From a bacterium (GTDB taxonomy: Bacteria; Bacillota; Bacilli; Lactobacillales; Streptococcaceae), in contig CAJNBY010000001.1 of assembly GCA_905221125.1 (NCBI GenBank), positions 1 through 64,000 on the forward strand: 64,000 nt of DNA. The letters are read 5' to 3'. The position numbers were made by a program, and so were the translations under genes. Within the stretch, counting starts at the first letter, position 1; every line of letters starts with the position of its first letter. The notes beneath the pieces were generated by a model, which did no database searches, was not told the DNA's origin, and saw nothing but the letters and a program-made list of their open reading frames with translations. This document shows positions 55,419 through 64,000 of the stretch, in pieces.

Positions 55419-56158
55419 TGACACAAGCAATCCTTGAAATTAAACACCTCAAAAAATCCTATGGCCAAAACGAAGTGCTAAAAGACATTTCTCTCACTGT
55501 CCACAAGGGAGAGGTTATCTCTATCATCGGAAGCTCAGGAAGCGGGAAATCGACCTTCCTACGCTCCATTAACCTACTTGAAACGCCAACTGATGGACAA
55601 ATCCTTTATCATGGACAAAACGTCCTCGAAAAAGGTTATGACCTCACACAATACCGTGAAAAGTTGGGGATGGTGTTCCAATCCTTTAACCTCTTTGAAA
55701 ATCTCAACGTTCTTGAAAACACAATTGTCGCTCAGACAACTGTCCTTAAACGCGAACGTACAGAAGCTGAAAAAATTGCCAAAGAAAACCTAGAAAAAGT
55801 CGGCATGGGAGAACGCTACTGGCAAGCGAAACCAAAACAACTCTCAGGTGGTCAAAAACAGCGTGTGGCCATCGCTCGTGCCCTCTCCATGAATCCGGAC
55901 GCCATTCTCTTTGATGAACCAACATCAGCTCTCGATCCAGAAATGGTTGGAGAAGTCCTCAAAATCATGCAGGATCTAGCTCAGGAAGGTTTGACCATGA
56001 TTGTTGTAACCCACGAGATGGAATTCGCCCGTGATATCTCTCACCGTGTGATCTTTATGGATAAGGGCGTGATTGCTGAAGAAGGCAAACCAGAAGACCT
56101 CTTCACCAATCCTAAAGAAGAACGTACAAAAGAATTCCTTCAACGCTATCTCAAATAA
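55418..56158 (+). CDS. Amino-acid ABC transporter ATP-binding protein (GlnQ-like)
   Basis: A 246-aa ATPase. Walker [10 protein letters not shown] (about 37-45), signature [15 protein letters not shown] (about 143-157), Walker [12 protein letters not shown] (about 163-173) and His switch VTHEM. It is the energy subunit for the preceding fused permease. The transcript probably ends shortly after, near a RUP-like repeat. Confidence 0.93.
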   Translation: MTQAILEIKHLKKSYGQNEVLKDISLTVHKGEVISIIGSSGSGKSTFLRSINLLETPTDGQILYHGQNVLEKGYDLTQYREKLGMVFQSFNLFENLNVLENTIVAQTTVLKRERTEAEKIAKENLEKVGMGERYWQAKPKQLSGGQKQRVAIARALSMNPDAILFDEPTSALDPEMVGEVLKIMQDLAQEGLTMIVVTHEMEFARDISHRVIFMDKGVIAEEGKPEDLFTNPKEERTKEFLQRYLK

Positions 56159-56201
56159 AAAGAAAAGGCTGCATCAACCGTGCAGTCTTTTTGCTGTCCT
56201 C

Positions 56202-56314
56202 ATACTCTTCGAAAATCTCTTCAAACCACGTCAGCTCTATCTGCAACCTCAAAGCAGTGCTTTGAGCAGCCTACGGCTAACTTCCTAGTTTGCTCTTTGA
56301 TTTTCATTGAGTAT
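56202..56314 (+). repeat. RUP-like repeat, copy 3
   Basis: A 113-bp copy (ATACTCTTCGAAAATCTC ... TTTTCATTGAGTAT), the closest of the four to what I remember as the RUP consensus. Confidence 0.75.
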
Positions 56315-56362
56315 CAAAATGAAAAGGCAGACCCTATTCAAGAATCCGCCATTATCCAAAGA

Positions 56363-56578
56363 TTAATCTTCAAATTTTTCATGATTTTTTTCATAGAAAT
56401 CAATTAAACCTAGAGCTGTTTCAAATGAAATATTTTTTACTTTTGCACGACCCTGCGCTAGAGCAATGATAGACATTTCACGCGCATTCGTTTCTTTAGA
56501 GATACGGTAGCCTGTGATTTTCTTATCACGAACCCAGCCAACAACTGATTCTACTTTTTCAAAGTTTGACTTAGCCAT
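56363..56578 (-). CDS. Small hypothetical protein with helix-turn-helix-like pattern
   Basis: A 71-aa protein (MAKSNFEKVESVVGWVRDKK). The segment KITGYRISKETNAREMSIIA resembles a helix-turn-helix, and the C-terminus (SFETALGLIDFYEKNHEKFED) is helical. The ATG follows AATAGGAGAAGAAC. It is a stand-alone gene between the amino-acid transporter and ilvA. DNA binding is possible but unproven. Confidence 0.7.
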   Translation of the reverse strand: MAKSNFEKVESVVGWVRDKKITGYRISKETNAREMSIIALAQGRAKVKNISFETALGLIDFYEKNHEKFED

Positions 56579-57408
56579 GTTCTTCTCCTATTTTCTTCTT
56601 TACGTTATATTATTCTATACGTTTTTATGTCTTTTGTCAATAAAAAAACATATATTCAATAAAACAAATGATTTCGAATCTTCTTACTTCCTTTTTAAAG
56701 CCGATAATATATAGGTTTTTACTTACTATAACCCAATAGTACGCTCCTAAAAAACAATTGTATTATTAAACTTTAAACTTGTAAAAATATTCATGTATAC
56801 TGAATGCCAGTTGCTCAATAGGATAGACAGGATTTACTATTTCATTCTATATATTCCTTTTAAATCAACAAGTCCACTAAAGATAGTCTTTCACTCCACA
56901 CTATCTCTAAACCATTCCGTTTTCTTTCTCCTTCTTTGGTTCCTTTCCTGTCCTTATCTATATCTTATTCGTTTCACAACCGGTACTACTTACATTGTCC
57001 AATCTTGCACCTTCTGATTACATACCCGCTTTCCAGCTAGTCATTTAAAAACAGTATCACTAGCTGTTTCATGTCTAGCACTATTGTTTATCTCACGAGT
57101 TTTTTCAGCTGACTCACCTAGCAACCATCTCACAAACATTGATTATTTTTTCTGATTCCTATTATATTTAGCGAAAATTCAAATTAGGGATCTATACAAT
57201 TGGGGATTTCAAAAAATTTCCTTATATATAGTAAGTAATTCTGTCGCCTTAATATAAACAGAATCAAAAATAATAGGTGCTATAGTGAGTTGTAGTAGAA
57301 ATAGCACGATAGATTTCCTAAGTCCATAGGAATCGCCCCCTTTCTTCACCCTCATTATAACACCTATACATCAGTTGTGCAAATAATATGATATTTTTTT
57401 ATTAGTCC
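56579..57408. other. Long intergenic region without a supported gene
   Basis: About 830 bp, AT-rich. Short open frames (for example 56793-57017 on the plus strand) lack ribosome binding sites and look random. I see no clear repeat, RNA gene or terminator except a weak T-run near 57390. It may be decayed DNA. Confidence 0.5.
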
Positions 57409-58659
57409 TCAGACAAGCATATTATAGAGCGTTTCATTACCATTTAAGTTAATATAAGCTGGATCGAAGCCTTCCATTCTACGGATCAAACCTGCATAAT
57501 CATGCTTATCTGCTAAAGCGATCCCAATTAATACAGGCCCTGTACCCTTGCTAGCTCGTTTGATATACTCAAAACGTGTGATATCATCATTTGGTCCCAG
57601 GATATCATTTACAAACTCACGCAAAGCCCCTGGACGCTGTGGAAAATTGACTACAAAGTAATGCTTGATCCCATCATAAATCAAGGCACGCTCTTCCATT
57701 TCTGGCATACGGTTGATATCATTATTTCCTCCAGAAATGATACAACAAATGGTTTTCCCCTTGATATATTCAGCTAAAACTTCTAAAGAGGCAATACTAG
57801 CTGCTCCAGCAGGTTCTGCAACAATCCCTTGCTTAGAGTAGAGGTCAATCAAGGTTTCAGAAATCAATCCCTCATCGACACCTACTAAAGTCTGAACATG
57901 TTGGCGAGTTGCTTCATAGGTCAACTGACCTACTTTTTGCACGGCAATCCCATCCGCAAATTTGTCAATTTCCTTGAGTTTGACTGGACCACCAGCTTCA
58001 AAAGCAGCCTTCATGGAACGCGCTCCATTAGCCTCTACCCCAATGACTTCAATTTCTGGACTTGTTTCCTTGATATAGGTAGAAACCCCAGCAATGAGAC
58101 CGCCACCACCAACAGGAACCAAGACAGCATCAAAATCAATCGATTCTTTTCTAGCTTCTTCTAAAATCTCATAAGCAACGGTCCCTTGACCTGCTTGGAC
58201 ATGAGCATCATCAAAGGGATCAATAAAGGTACGATTTTCAGAAACTGTAAATTCTTGAGCTGCCTTAGCTGAGGCATCAAAGGTATCTCCAACTAGTTTA
58301 ATGGTTACGAAGTCCCCACCAAAAAAGCGAACCTGCCCAATCTTTTGTTGCGGAGTTGTAATGGGCATGAAAATAGTAGCAGGAATTTTCATCTCATTAC
58401 AAGTATAGGCAACTCCCTGCGCATGATTCCCCGCAGAAGCGCAAACTACCCCACGCTCACGCTCTTCCTTGCTGAGCTGAGAAATAGCATAATAGGCCCC
58501 ACGAATTTTAAAGGAACGAACACGTTGAGCATTTTCCTTTTTCAAATAAATCTTAGCACCATACTTCTCCGACAAATAATGGTCATAATCCAGTGGGGTA
58601 TTCACAACCACACCGTTCAAGACTTTATGAGCCTTGATGATATCTTTTGAACTTAACAT
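57409..58659 (-). CDS. ilvA: Threonine dehydratase (threonine ammonia-lyase), biosynthetic
   Basis: A 416-aa PLP enzyme. The PLP lysine is in VRSFKIRGAYYA (Lys about 51), the glycine loop is in VPVGGGGLIAG (about 182-192), and IISGGNND is near 310. A C-terminal ACT-like domain (about 330-416, HYFVVNFPQRPGAL) is short, giving a single regulatory domain. It makes 2-oxobutanoate for isoleucine synthesis. It is last in the ilvB-ilvN-ilvC-ilvA cluster. A terminator between ilvC and ilvA suggests partly separate transcription. Confidence 0.95.
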   Translation of the reverse strand: MLSSKDIIKAHKVLNGVVVNTPLDYDHYLSEKYGAKIYLKKENAQRVRSFKIRGAYYAISQLSKEERERGVVCASAGNHAQGVAYTCNEMKIPATIFMPITTPQQKIGQVRFFGGDFVTIKLVGDTFDASAKAAQEFTVSENRTFIDPFDDAHVQAGQGTVAYEILEEARKESIDFDAVLVPVGGGGLIAGVSTYIKETSPEIEVIGVEANGARSMKAAFEAGGPVKLKEIDKFADGIAVQKVGQLTYEATRQHVQTLVGVDEGLISETLIDLYSKQGIVAEPAGAASIASLEVLAEYIKGKTICCIISGGNNDINRMPEMEERALIYDGIKHYFVVNFPQRPGALREFVNDILGPNDDITRFEYIKRASKGTGPVLIGIALADKHDYAGLIRRMEGFDPAYINLNGNETLYNMLV

Positions 58660-58727
58660 TACTTTCTCCTAGACTATTCATACTATCACAATCCATCCTC
58701 TCAAACAGAGATGAATTGATTATAAAA

Positions 58728-58751
58728 GCGAGTTAGGTCCCCCCAACTCGC
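58728..58751 (-). terminator. Terminator after ilvC
   Basis: GCGAGTT/AACTCGC stem with a 10-nt loop and a TTTTATAA tail on the minus strand, 22 bp past ilvC. Confidence 0.75.
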
Positions 58752-58772
58752 CTTCAACTTGATTTCTATCAA

Positions 58773-59819
<1,047 letters not shown>

Positions 59820-59863
59820 TTATTGCCTTTTAGGCTGGTTTAACAAATTTAAGGTGGATTTTT

Positions 59864-59977
59864 ATACTCAATGAAAATCAAAGAGCAAACTAGGAAGCTA
59901 GCCGCAGGTTGCTCAAAACACTGTTTTGAGGTTGCAGATAGAGCTGACGTGGTTTGAATTTGATTTTCGAAGAGTAT
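59864..59977 (-). repeat. RUP-like repeat, copy 4, between ilvN and ilvC
   Basis: A 114-bp copy, reverse orientation, that ends right at the ilvN stop codon (TCGAAGAGTATTAG: its last bases form part of the stop region). It interrupts the usual tight ilvN-ilvC spacing. Confidence 0.75.
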
Positions 59978-60453
59978 TAGTCGCGGGTAAATCCAGTTGC
60001 ACCCGTACGAGCGATATTGCGAATACCGTATGGTCGAATGACTCGTAATAGAGCTTCACTCTTTTCAGCATTTCCTGTCATCTGAATGGTAATCGAGCTT
60101 GGTGCTACGTCTACCACCGTTGCACGGAAAGGTTGAATAATAGCTAGAATCTCAGCTCGCTTCTCAGCTGGCGCTGACATCTTAACCAAAATCACCTCGC
60201 GCTCTAAATGAGGCTTGTCTGTAATATCTCGAATGCGAATCACATCAATCTGACGATTGAGCTGCTTGATGATTTGCTCCACTTCATCATGTGAAGCTAC
60301 ATCAATAATAATGGTGATGCGCGATACATTCGGATCTTCTGTTGCTCCAACAGAAATGCTTTCGATATTAACCTGACGACGAGACAGAACGCCAGTAAAG
60401 CGATTGAGGACTCCTGAACGATTTTGTAGTTTTGCTGTTAACATTCTACGCAT
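59977..60453 (-). CDS. ilvN: Acetolactate synthase, small (regulatory) subunit
   Basis: A 158-aa protein with an N-terminal ACT domain (MLTAKLQNRSGVLNRFTGVL) that binds valine and a conserved C-terminal domain. It gives feedback control to IlvB. It starts 8 bp inside the end of ilvB. The stop codon abuts the RUP-like repeat, so the last codon region may have been altered by that insertion, although the length is normal for the family. Confidence 0.95.
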   Translation of the reverse strand: MRRMLTAKLQNRSGVLNRFTGVLSRRQVNIESISVGATEDPNVSRITIIIDVASHDEVEQIIKQLNRQIDVIRIRDITDKPHLEREVILVKMSAPAEKRAEILAIIQPFRATVVDVAPSSITIQMTGNAEKSEALLRVIRPYGIRNIARTGATGFTRD

Positions 60454-62146
60454 GGAACTTCACCCCCAACATCTCATGATTACTCTTACCAGCTGGCACC
60501 ATTGGTAACACCTGTTCCTTACGAGAAATATCCACCTCGATTAGCATAGGAACATTCTCAGTGATGACCTCAAGATCTTGAGTCAATGTCTCAGGATTGT
60601 CAAACTTATAGTTTTTTATGCCATAAGCTTGTGCCATCAATTGGAAATCAGGAAGGGTATCAAAGACCGACTCTGATGTTCTACCTTCATAGAAGGATTC
60701 CTGCCACTGACGAACCATTCCAAGCGAGTGGTTATTCAGCATAACCACCTTGATTGGTACCTTGTAAATGTTCAAAACAGCCAATTCCTGGTTAGTCATT
60801 TGGAAACCACCATCCCCAACGAACAAGACCACTTCCTTATCTGGGTTAGCAATTTTGGCACCGATTGCTGCTGGAATTCCGAATCCCATCGTTCCCAAAC
60901 CACCTGAAGTCACTAACTGACGTTCATTTTGGTATGGATAATACTGGGCTGTCCACATTTGGTGTTGACCAACGTCTGTTACCACAATGGCATCCCCGTT
61001 CGTCAATTCACCAATTCGTTCAATAACGGCTTGCGGTTGAACCACACGCTCTTTCTTGTCATAAGAACGAACACGATTCTTGTCTTTAGTAACTTTCTCA
61101 ATCCATTTCTCAGTATTGTTATGAACTATTGGTTCTGCCAACAACATTTGTAAGGCTTTCTTAGCATCTCCAACTACAGGAATATCTGCACTGATAATCT
61201 TACCAATCTCAGCTGGGTCAATATCAATGTGGGCAACCTTGGCATTCTTAGCGAAGGTCTTAGGATTCCCCGTCAAGCGGTCATCGAAACGACAACCAAT
61301 ACTAATCATAAAGTCAGCTTCCGTCATGGCAATATTAGCTGCGAAAGATCCGTGCATGCCTCCCATTCCAAGGAAGAGTGGATGAGTCGTTGCAATCGTA
61401 CCTTGCCCCAAAAGACTAGTTACCACTGGAATTTGGTAGCGTTCTGCAAATTCATTTAATTCTGCAGCAGCTTCAGCATAACTAATTCCACCACCGGCTA
61501 GCAAGACTGGTTTTTTAGCCTTGGATAATTGCTTCAAGATTTTCTTAATTTGCATATCATTTGGCTCAAGAGTCGGCTGATAGCTTGGTAAATTCACTTC
61601 TGGTGAATAGATGAAGTCTGTTTCTAAAGCAGATACGTCTTTAGGTAGGTCAATGACAACTGGCCCTGGACGGCCTGTAGTTGCGATATGGACAGCTTCC
61701 GTAATGATACGAGGGATATCAGCTGTCTCACGAACTTGGTAATTGTACTTAGTGATTGGCATGGTAATTCCCACGATGTCTGCCTCCTGAAAGGCATCTT
61801 TCCCAATCCCCGCTCGCGCCACCTGACCTGTAAAGACCAAAAGGGGAACACTGTCGCTCATGGCATCTGCAATCCCTGTAATGGCATTTGTTGCTCCTGG
61901 TCCACTAGTGACGACGGCAACACCCAACTTTCCAGTTGATTTGGCATAACCTTCAGCTTCATGCAAACAACCTTGCTCATGGCGTCCTAGAATGTGGCGA
62001 ATGCCTTTAAAATTATATATCGCATCATAAAAAGGCAAGACAGCACCACCAGGATAACCAAAGATGGTATCAATTCCTAAATCACGAAGTGTTTCCAAAA
62101 CTAGGTCCGACCCCGTCTTAGGAGATTCTAAACTGATTTTCTCCAT
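60446..62146 (-). CDS. ilvB: Acetolactate synthase, large (catalytic) subunit
   Basis: A 566-aa ThDP enzyme. The Glu for ThDP activation is in GRHEQGCLHEAEGYAKSTG (about 55), the FAD domain is central, and the ThDP/Mg motif GDGGFQMTNQELAVLNIYK(...)NN is near 440-475. It condenses two pyruvates, or pyruvate and oxobutanoate. It is first in the ilvBNC operon. The ATG is preceded by AAGGGGAACA. A CodY-box-like site lies about 80 bp upstream. Confidence 0.97.
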   Translation of the reverse strand: MEKISLESPKTGSDLVLETLRDLGIDTIFGYPGGAVLPFYDAIYNFKGIRHILGRHEQGCLHEAEGYAKSTGKLGVAVVTSGPGATNAITGIADAMSDSVPLLVFTGQVARAGIGKDAFQEADIVGITMPITKYNYQVRETADIPRIITEAVHIATTGRPGPVVIDLPKDVSALETDFIYSPEVNLPSYQPTLEPNDMQIKKILKQLSKAKKPVLLAGGGISYAEAAAELNEFAERYQIPVVTSLLGQGTIATTHPLFLGMGGMHGSFAANIAMTEADFMISIGCRFDDRLTGNPKTFAKNAKVAHIDIDPAEIGKIISADIPVVGDAKKALQMLLAEPIVHNNTEKWIEKVTKDKNRVRSYDKKERVVQPQAVIERIGELTNGDAIVVTDVGQHQMWTAQYYPYQNERQLVTSGGLGTMGFGIPAAIGAKIANPDKEVVLFVGDGGFQMTNQELAVLNIYKVPIKVVMLNNHSLGMVRQWQESFYEGRTSESVFDTLPDFQLMAQAYGIKNYKFDNPETLTQDLEVITENVPMLIEVDISRKEQVLPMVPAGKSNHEMLGVKFHA

Positions 62147-62224
62147 TGTTCCCCTTTCTCTTCTCTTAAAAATAACTTGTTACTATCATACCACTTTTTC
62201 AAAATTTTTCAAGACAAAAGAAGA

Positions 62225-62239
62225 AATTTTCTGAATTTT
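62225..62239 (+). promoter_or_regulatory. CodY-box-like operator upstream of ilvB
   Basis: AATTTTCTGAATTTT matches the CodY consensus at 13 of 15 positions, about 80 bp before the ilvB start. CodY control of branched-chain amino acid genes is known in related species. Confidence 0.6.
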
Positions 62240-62312
62240 CTATTTTAACGTTTATTTATGAATGTTATTTTTGTTTTTATTAAAAAGATACCGATTTCAT
62301 TATTCGAAAAAG

Positions 62313-62338
62313 AAAAAAGAACTGATTTCTCAGTTCTT
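62313..62338 (-). terminator. Terminator of fakA
   Basis: AAGAACTGA/TCAGTTCTT 9-bp stem with a 4-nt loop followed by TTTTTTC on the minus strand, just past the stop codon. Confidence 0.85.
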
Positions 62339-62346
62339 CATTAATC

Positions 62347-64000
62347 TTATTCCACACTAAATAGGTATGGGTAAACAGGTTGTTGTCCTTGGTGAATCTC
62401 AACTTCAACGTCTTCGAATTCTTCTGCGATTTCTTGAGCAATTTCATTGGCAAGTTCTTCGCTTCCGTCTTCACCGACATAGAAGGTTACGATTTCACTA
62501 TCTTCATCCAACATATGTTTCAAGGTTTCTGTCAAGGTTTGGTGCATGTCAGGGGTTGACACAAGAATTTTCCCATCGACCATACCAAGATTATCGTTTT
62601 CATGGATTTCTAAGCCATCAATCGTTGTATCACGCACAGCTGTTGTGACGCTTCCGCTTACGACATCGCTGAGAGCAGCTGTCATACGCTCTTGGTTTTC
62701 TTCGATTGACTTGCTTGGGTCAAAAGCGAGAAGACTAGTCAATCCTTGAGGAAGAGTACGAGCTTCTACCACTACTGCTGGTTGTTCCAAAACTTCTGCT
62801 GCAGATTGAGCTGCCATGAAGATATTTTTGTTGTTTGGCAGGAAGATAATATTACGAGCGTTGACCTGTTCAACAGCCTTGATAAAGTCTTCTGTTGAAG
62901 GGTTCATGGTTTGACCGCCTTCGATAACATAATCCACACCTTGAGAACGGAAGATATCTGCTAGGCCTTTACCAGCCACTACAGCAATCAAAGCATACTC
63001 TTTTTCTTCAGCAGGCTTGCTAACTTGGGCAGCTTCTTTTTCAACTTGCGCTTCGTGTTGGTTGCGCATATTGTCAACTTTTACCTTGACCAAACTACCA
63101 TATTTGAGACCTTCTTGCATAACAAGTCCTGGATCTTCTGTATGGACATGGACTTTGACAATTTCATCATCGTTGACAACGAGGAGAGAATCTCCAAGTT
63201 CATTCAAGTAGTTACGGAATTCGTCGTAGTCAAAATCTTTAGCATAGGTTGGACCTTGCTTAAGGGCTACCATAATTTCAGTACAGTAACCAAATGTGAT
63301 GTCCTCAGTCGCTACGTGACCAGCTACAGACTTATGATGCTCCGCATTGATCATTTCACTCATGTTGGCAGGAGTCGCTACAAAGTCCTCAGATGCAATA
63401 TATTCGCCAGTAAGGGCTGAAAGGAATCCTTCGTAGATGAAGACCAGTCCTTGACCACCTGAATCCACAACACCAACTTCCTTCAATACTGGAAGCATAT
63501 CTGGCGTTTTAGCTAGAGCGGTTTTAGCACCTTCTAAAGCTGCACGCATGACTTCAACAGCATCATCTGTCTGCTCAGCTTTTTTCTTAGCACCGATAGC
63601 AGCACCACGAGAAACTGTCAAAATCGTTCCTTCAACTGGTTTCATAACGGCCTTATAGGCAACTTCCACACCTGATTGGAAGGCAAGGGCCAAGTCTTGA
63701 CCTGTTAACTCGTCTTTATCCTTGATGGCTTGTGAAAATCCACGGAAAAGCTGAGACGTAATAACACCTGAGTTCCCACGCGCCCCCATCAAAAGCCCTT
63801 TGGCAAGAATACTCGCTACCTCTCCAACAGTAGAAGCTGGCTTGTCTGCAACTTCTTTAGCACCATTTTCAATGGTCATTCCCATATTTGTACCAGTATC
63901 TCCATCTGGAACGGGGAAGACGTTTAATGAATTGACATATTCAGCTTGCTTATTCAAGCGAGTTGATGCAGCCTGCACCATTTCTTGAAATAAGCTAGTA
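62347..64000 (-). CDS. fakA: Fatty acid kinase FakA-like (DAK1/DegV-linked, YloV family), 5' end outside window
   Basis: At least 551 aa. The reading frame stays open to the window edge (TSLFQEMVQAAS ahead of the first Met), so the true start lies outside. The N-terminal DhaL-like domain has NVFPVPDGDTGTNMGMT with the Mg-ATP-binding Asp residues, and GARGNSGVITSQLFRGF. The central and C-terminal YloV domains follow. It phosphorylates fatty acids bound by a DegV/FakB protein, feeding exogenous fatty acids into phospholipid. Family annotation was once DAK phosphatase. Confidence 0.9.
   Translation of the reverse strand, partial: TSLFQEMVQAASTRLNKQAEYVNSLNVFPVPDGDTGTNMGMTIENGAKEVADKPASTVGEVASILAKGLLMGARGNSGVITSQLFRGFSQAIKDKDELTGQDLALAFQSGVEVAYKAVMKPVEGTILTVSRGAAIGAKKKAEQTDDAVEVMRAALEGAKTALAKTPDMLPVLKEVGVVDSGGQGLVFIYEGFLSALTGEYIASEDFVATPANMSEMINAEHHKSVAGHVATEDITFGYCTEIMVALKQGPTYAKDFDYDEFRNYLNELGDSLLVVNDDEIVKVHVHTEDPGLVMQEGLKYGSLVKVKVDNMRNQHEAQVEKEAAQVSKPAEEKEYALIAVVAGKGLADIFRSQGVDYVIEGGQTMNPSTEDFIKAVEQVNARNIIFLPNNKNIFMAAQSAAEVLEQPAVVVEARTLPQGLTSLLAFDPSKSIEENQERMTAALSDVVSGSVTTAVRDTTIDGLEIHENDNLGMVDGKILVSTPDMHQTLTETLKHMLDEDSEIVTFYVGEDGSEELANEIAQEIAEEFEDVEVEIHQGQQPVYPYLFSVE

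Noticed and set aside
56793-57017. 74-aa plus-strand frame in the long gap before ilvA
   Set aside because: No ribosome binding site, hydrophobic low-complexity translation and no partner gene. Treated as chance.

Overview
The window looks like the chromosome of a mitis-group Streptococcus (S. mitis, S. oralis or S. pneumoniae type). The evidence is a choline-binding surface protein with C-terminal GWxxxxGxWYY-type repeats, four copies of a short RUP-like pneumococcal repeat, a streptococcal pyruvate formate-lyase, and a block (fakA, ilvBNCA, an amino-acid ABC transporter, uppP, dinB, pflB, trkHA, an ECF transporter, trmL, ribU, PAP2) whose order I recall, from memory only, from pneumococcal genomes. 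No rRNA, tRNA or CRISPR array was seen.

Layout. 1-4.4 kb: a di/tripeptide transporter with a strong promoter and a CodY-box-like site, and a GH31 glycosidase. 4.5-14.4 kb: accessory DNA. It holds a two-gene restriction-modification system of BcgI-like design (nuclease-methylase fusion plus a separate specificity subunit). Next comes a DNA-damage-type cassette (ImmA-like protease, HdiR-like self-cleaving repressor, twice-frameshifted UvrX/UmuC polymerase, YolD-like protein, 29-aa ORF). Last is an unrecognised three-gene operon whose middle protein looks SecB-like and whose last protein carries a D...ExK nuclease-like signature. 14.4-15.5 kb: remains of an older mobile element. 15.5-26.5 kb: an integrative mobilizable element (IME) inserted at the 3' end of rpsI. 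It encodes a tyrosine integrase, an excisionase-like protein, a CRESS-like HUH plus helicase Rep, an FtsK/TcpA-like coupling ATPase and two small proteins. Its cargo is a large choline-binding SEC10/PgrA surface-exclusion-like protein beside a divergent XRE regulator, and a frameshifted gene of unknown function. 26.5-64 kb: mostly core genes.

How the parts work together. rplM-rpsI, the NatAB-like ABC exporter, pheS-GNAT-pheT (behind a T-box leader), ribU-PAP2 (behind an FMN riboswitch), trmL (behind an attenuator-like leader), the ECF transporter with a SAM-hydrolase-family gene, TrkAH potassium uptake, pflB, dinB, uppP, ilvBNC plus ilvA, and fakA form a conserved housekeeping backbone. An MFS exporter and a TPR-type XRE regulator (35.2-37.5 kb) interrupt that backbone and are flanked by two copies of the PAP2 gene tail, so they look like a later insertion.

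The strongest candidates for something new are four. (1) The three-gene SecB-like/nuclease-like operon at 12.4-14.05 kb. (2) An 8-bp tandem repeat that decides whether the ImmA-like protease is joined in frame to a well-placed upstream start. (3) A surface-exclusion-type protein anchored by choline binding and carried by an IME. (4) A homopolymer frameshift inside another IME gene. All calls come from reading the sequence without database searches.
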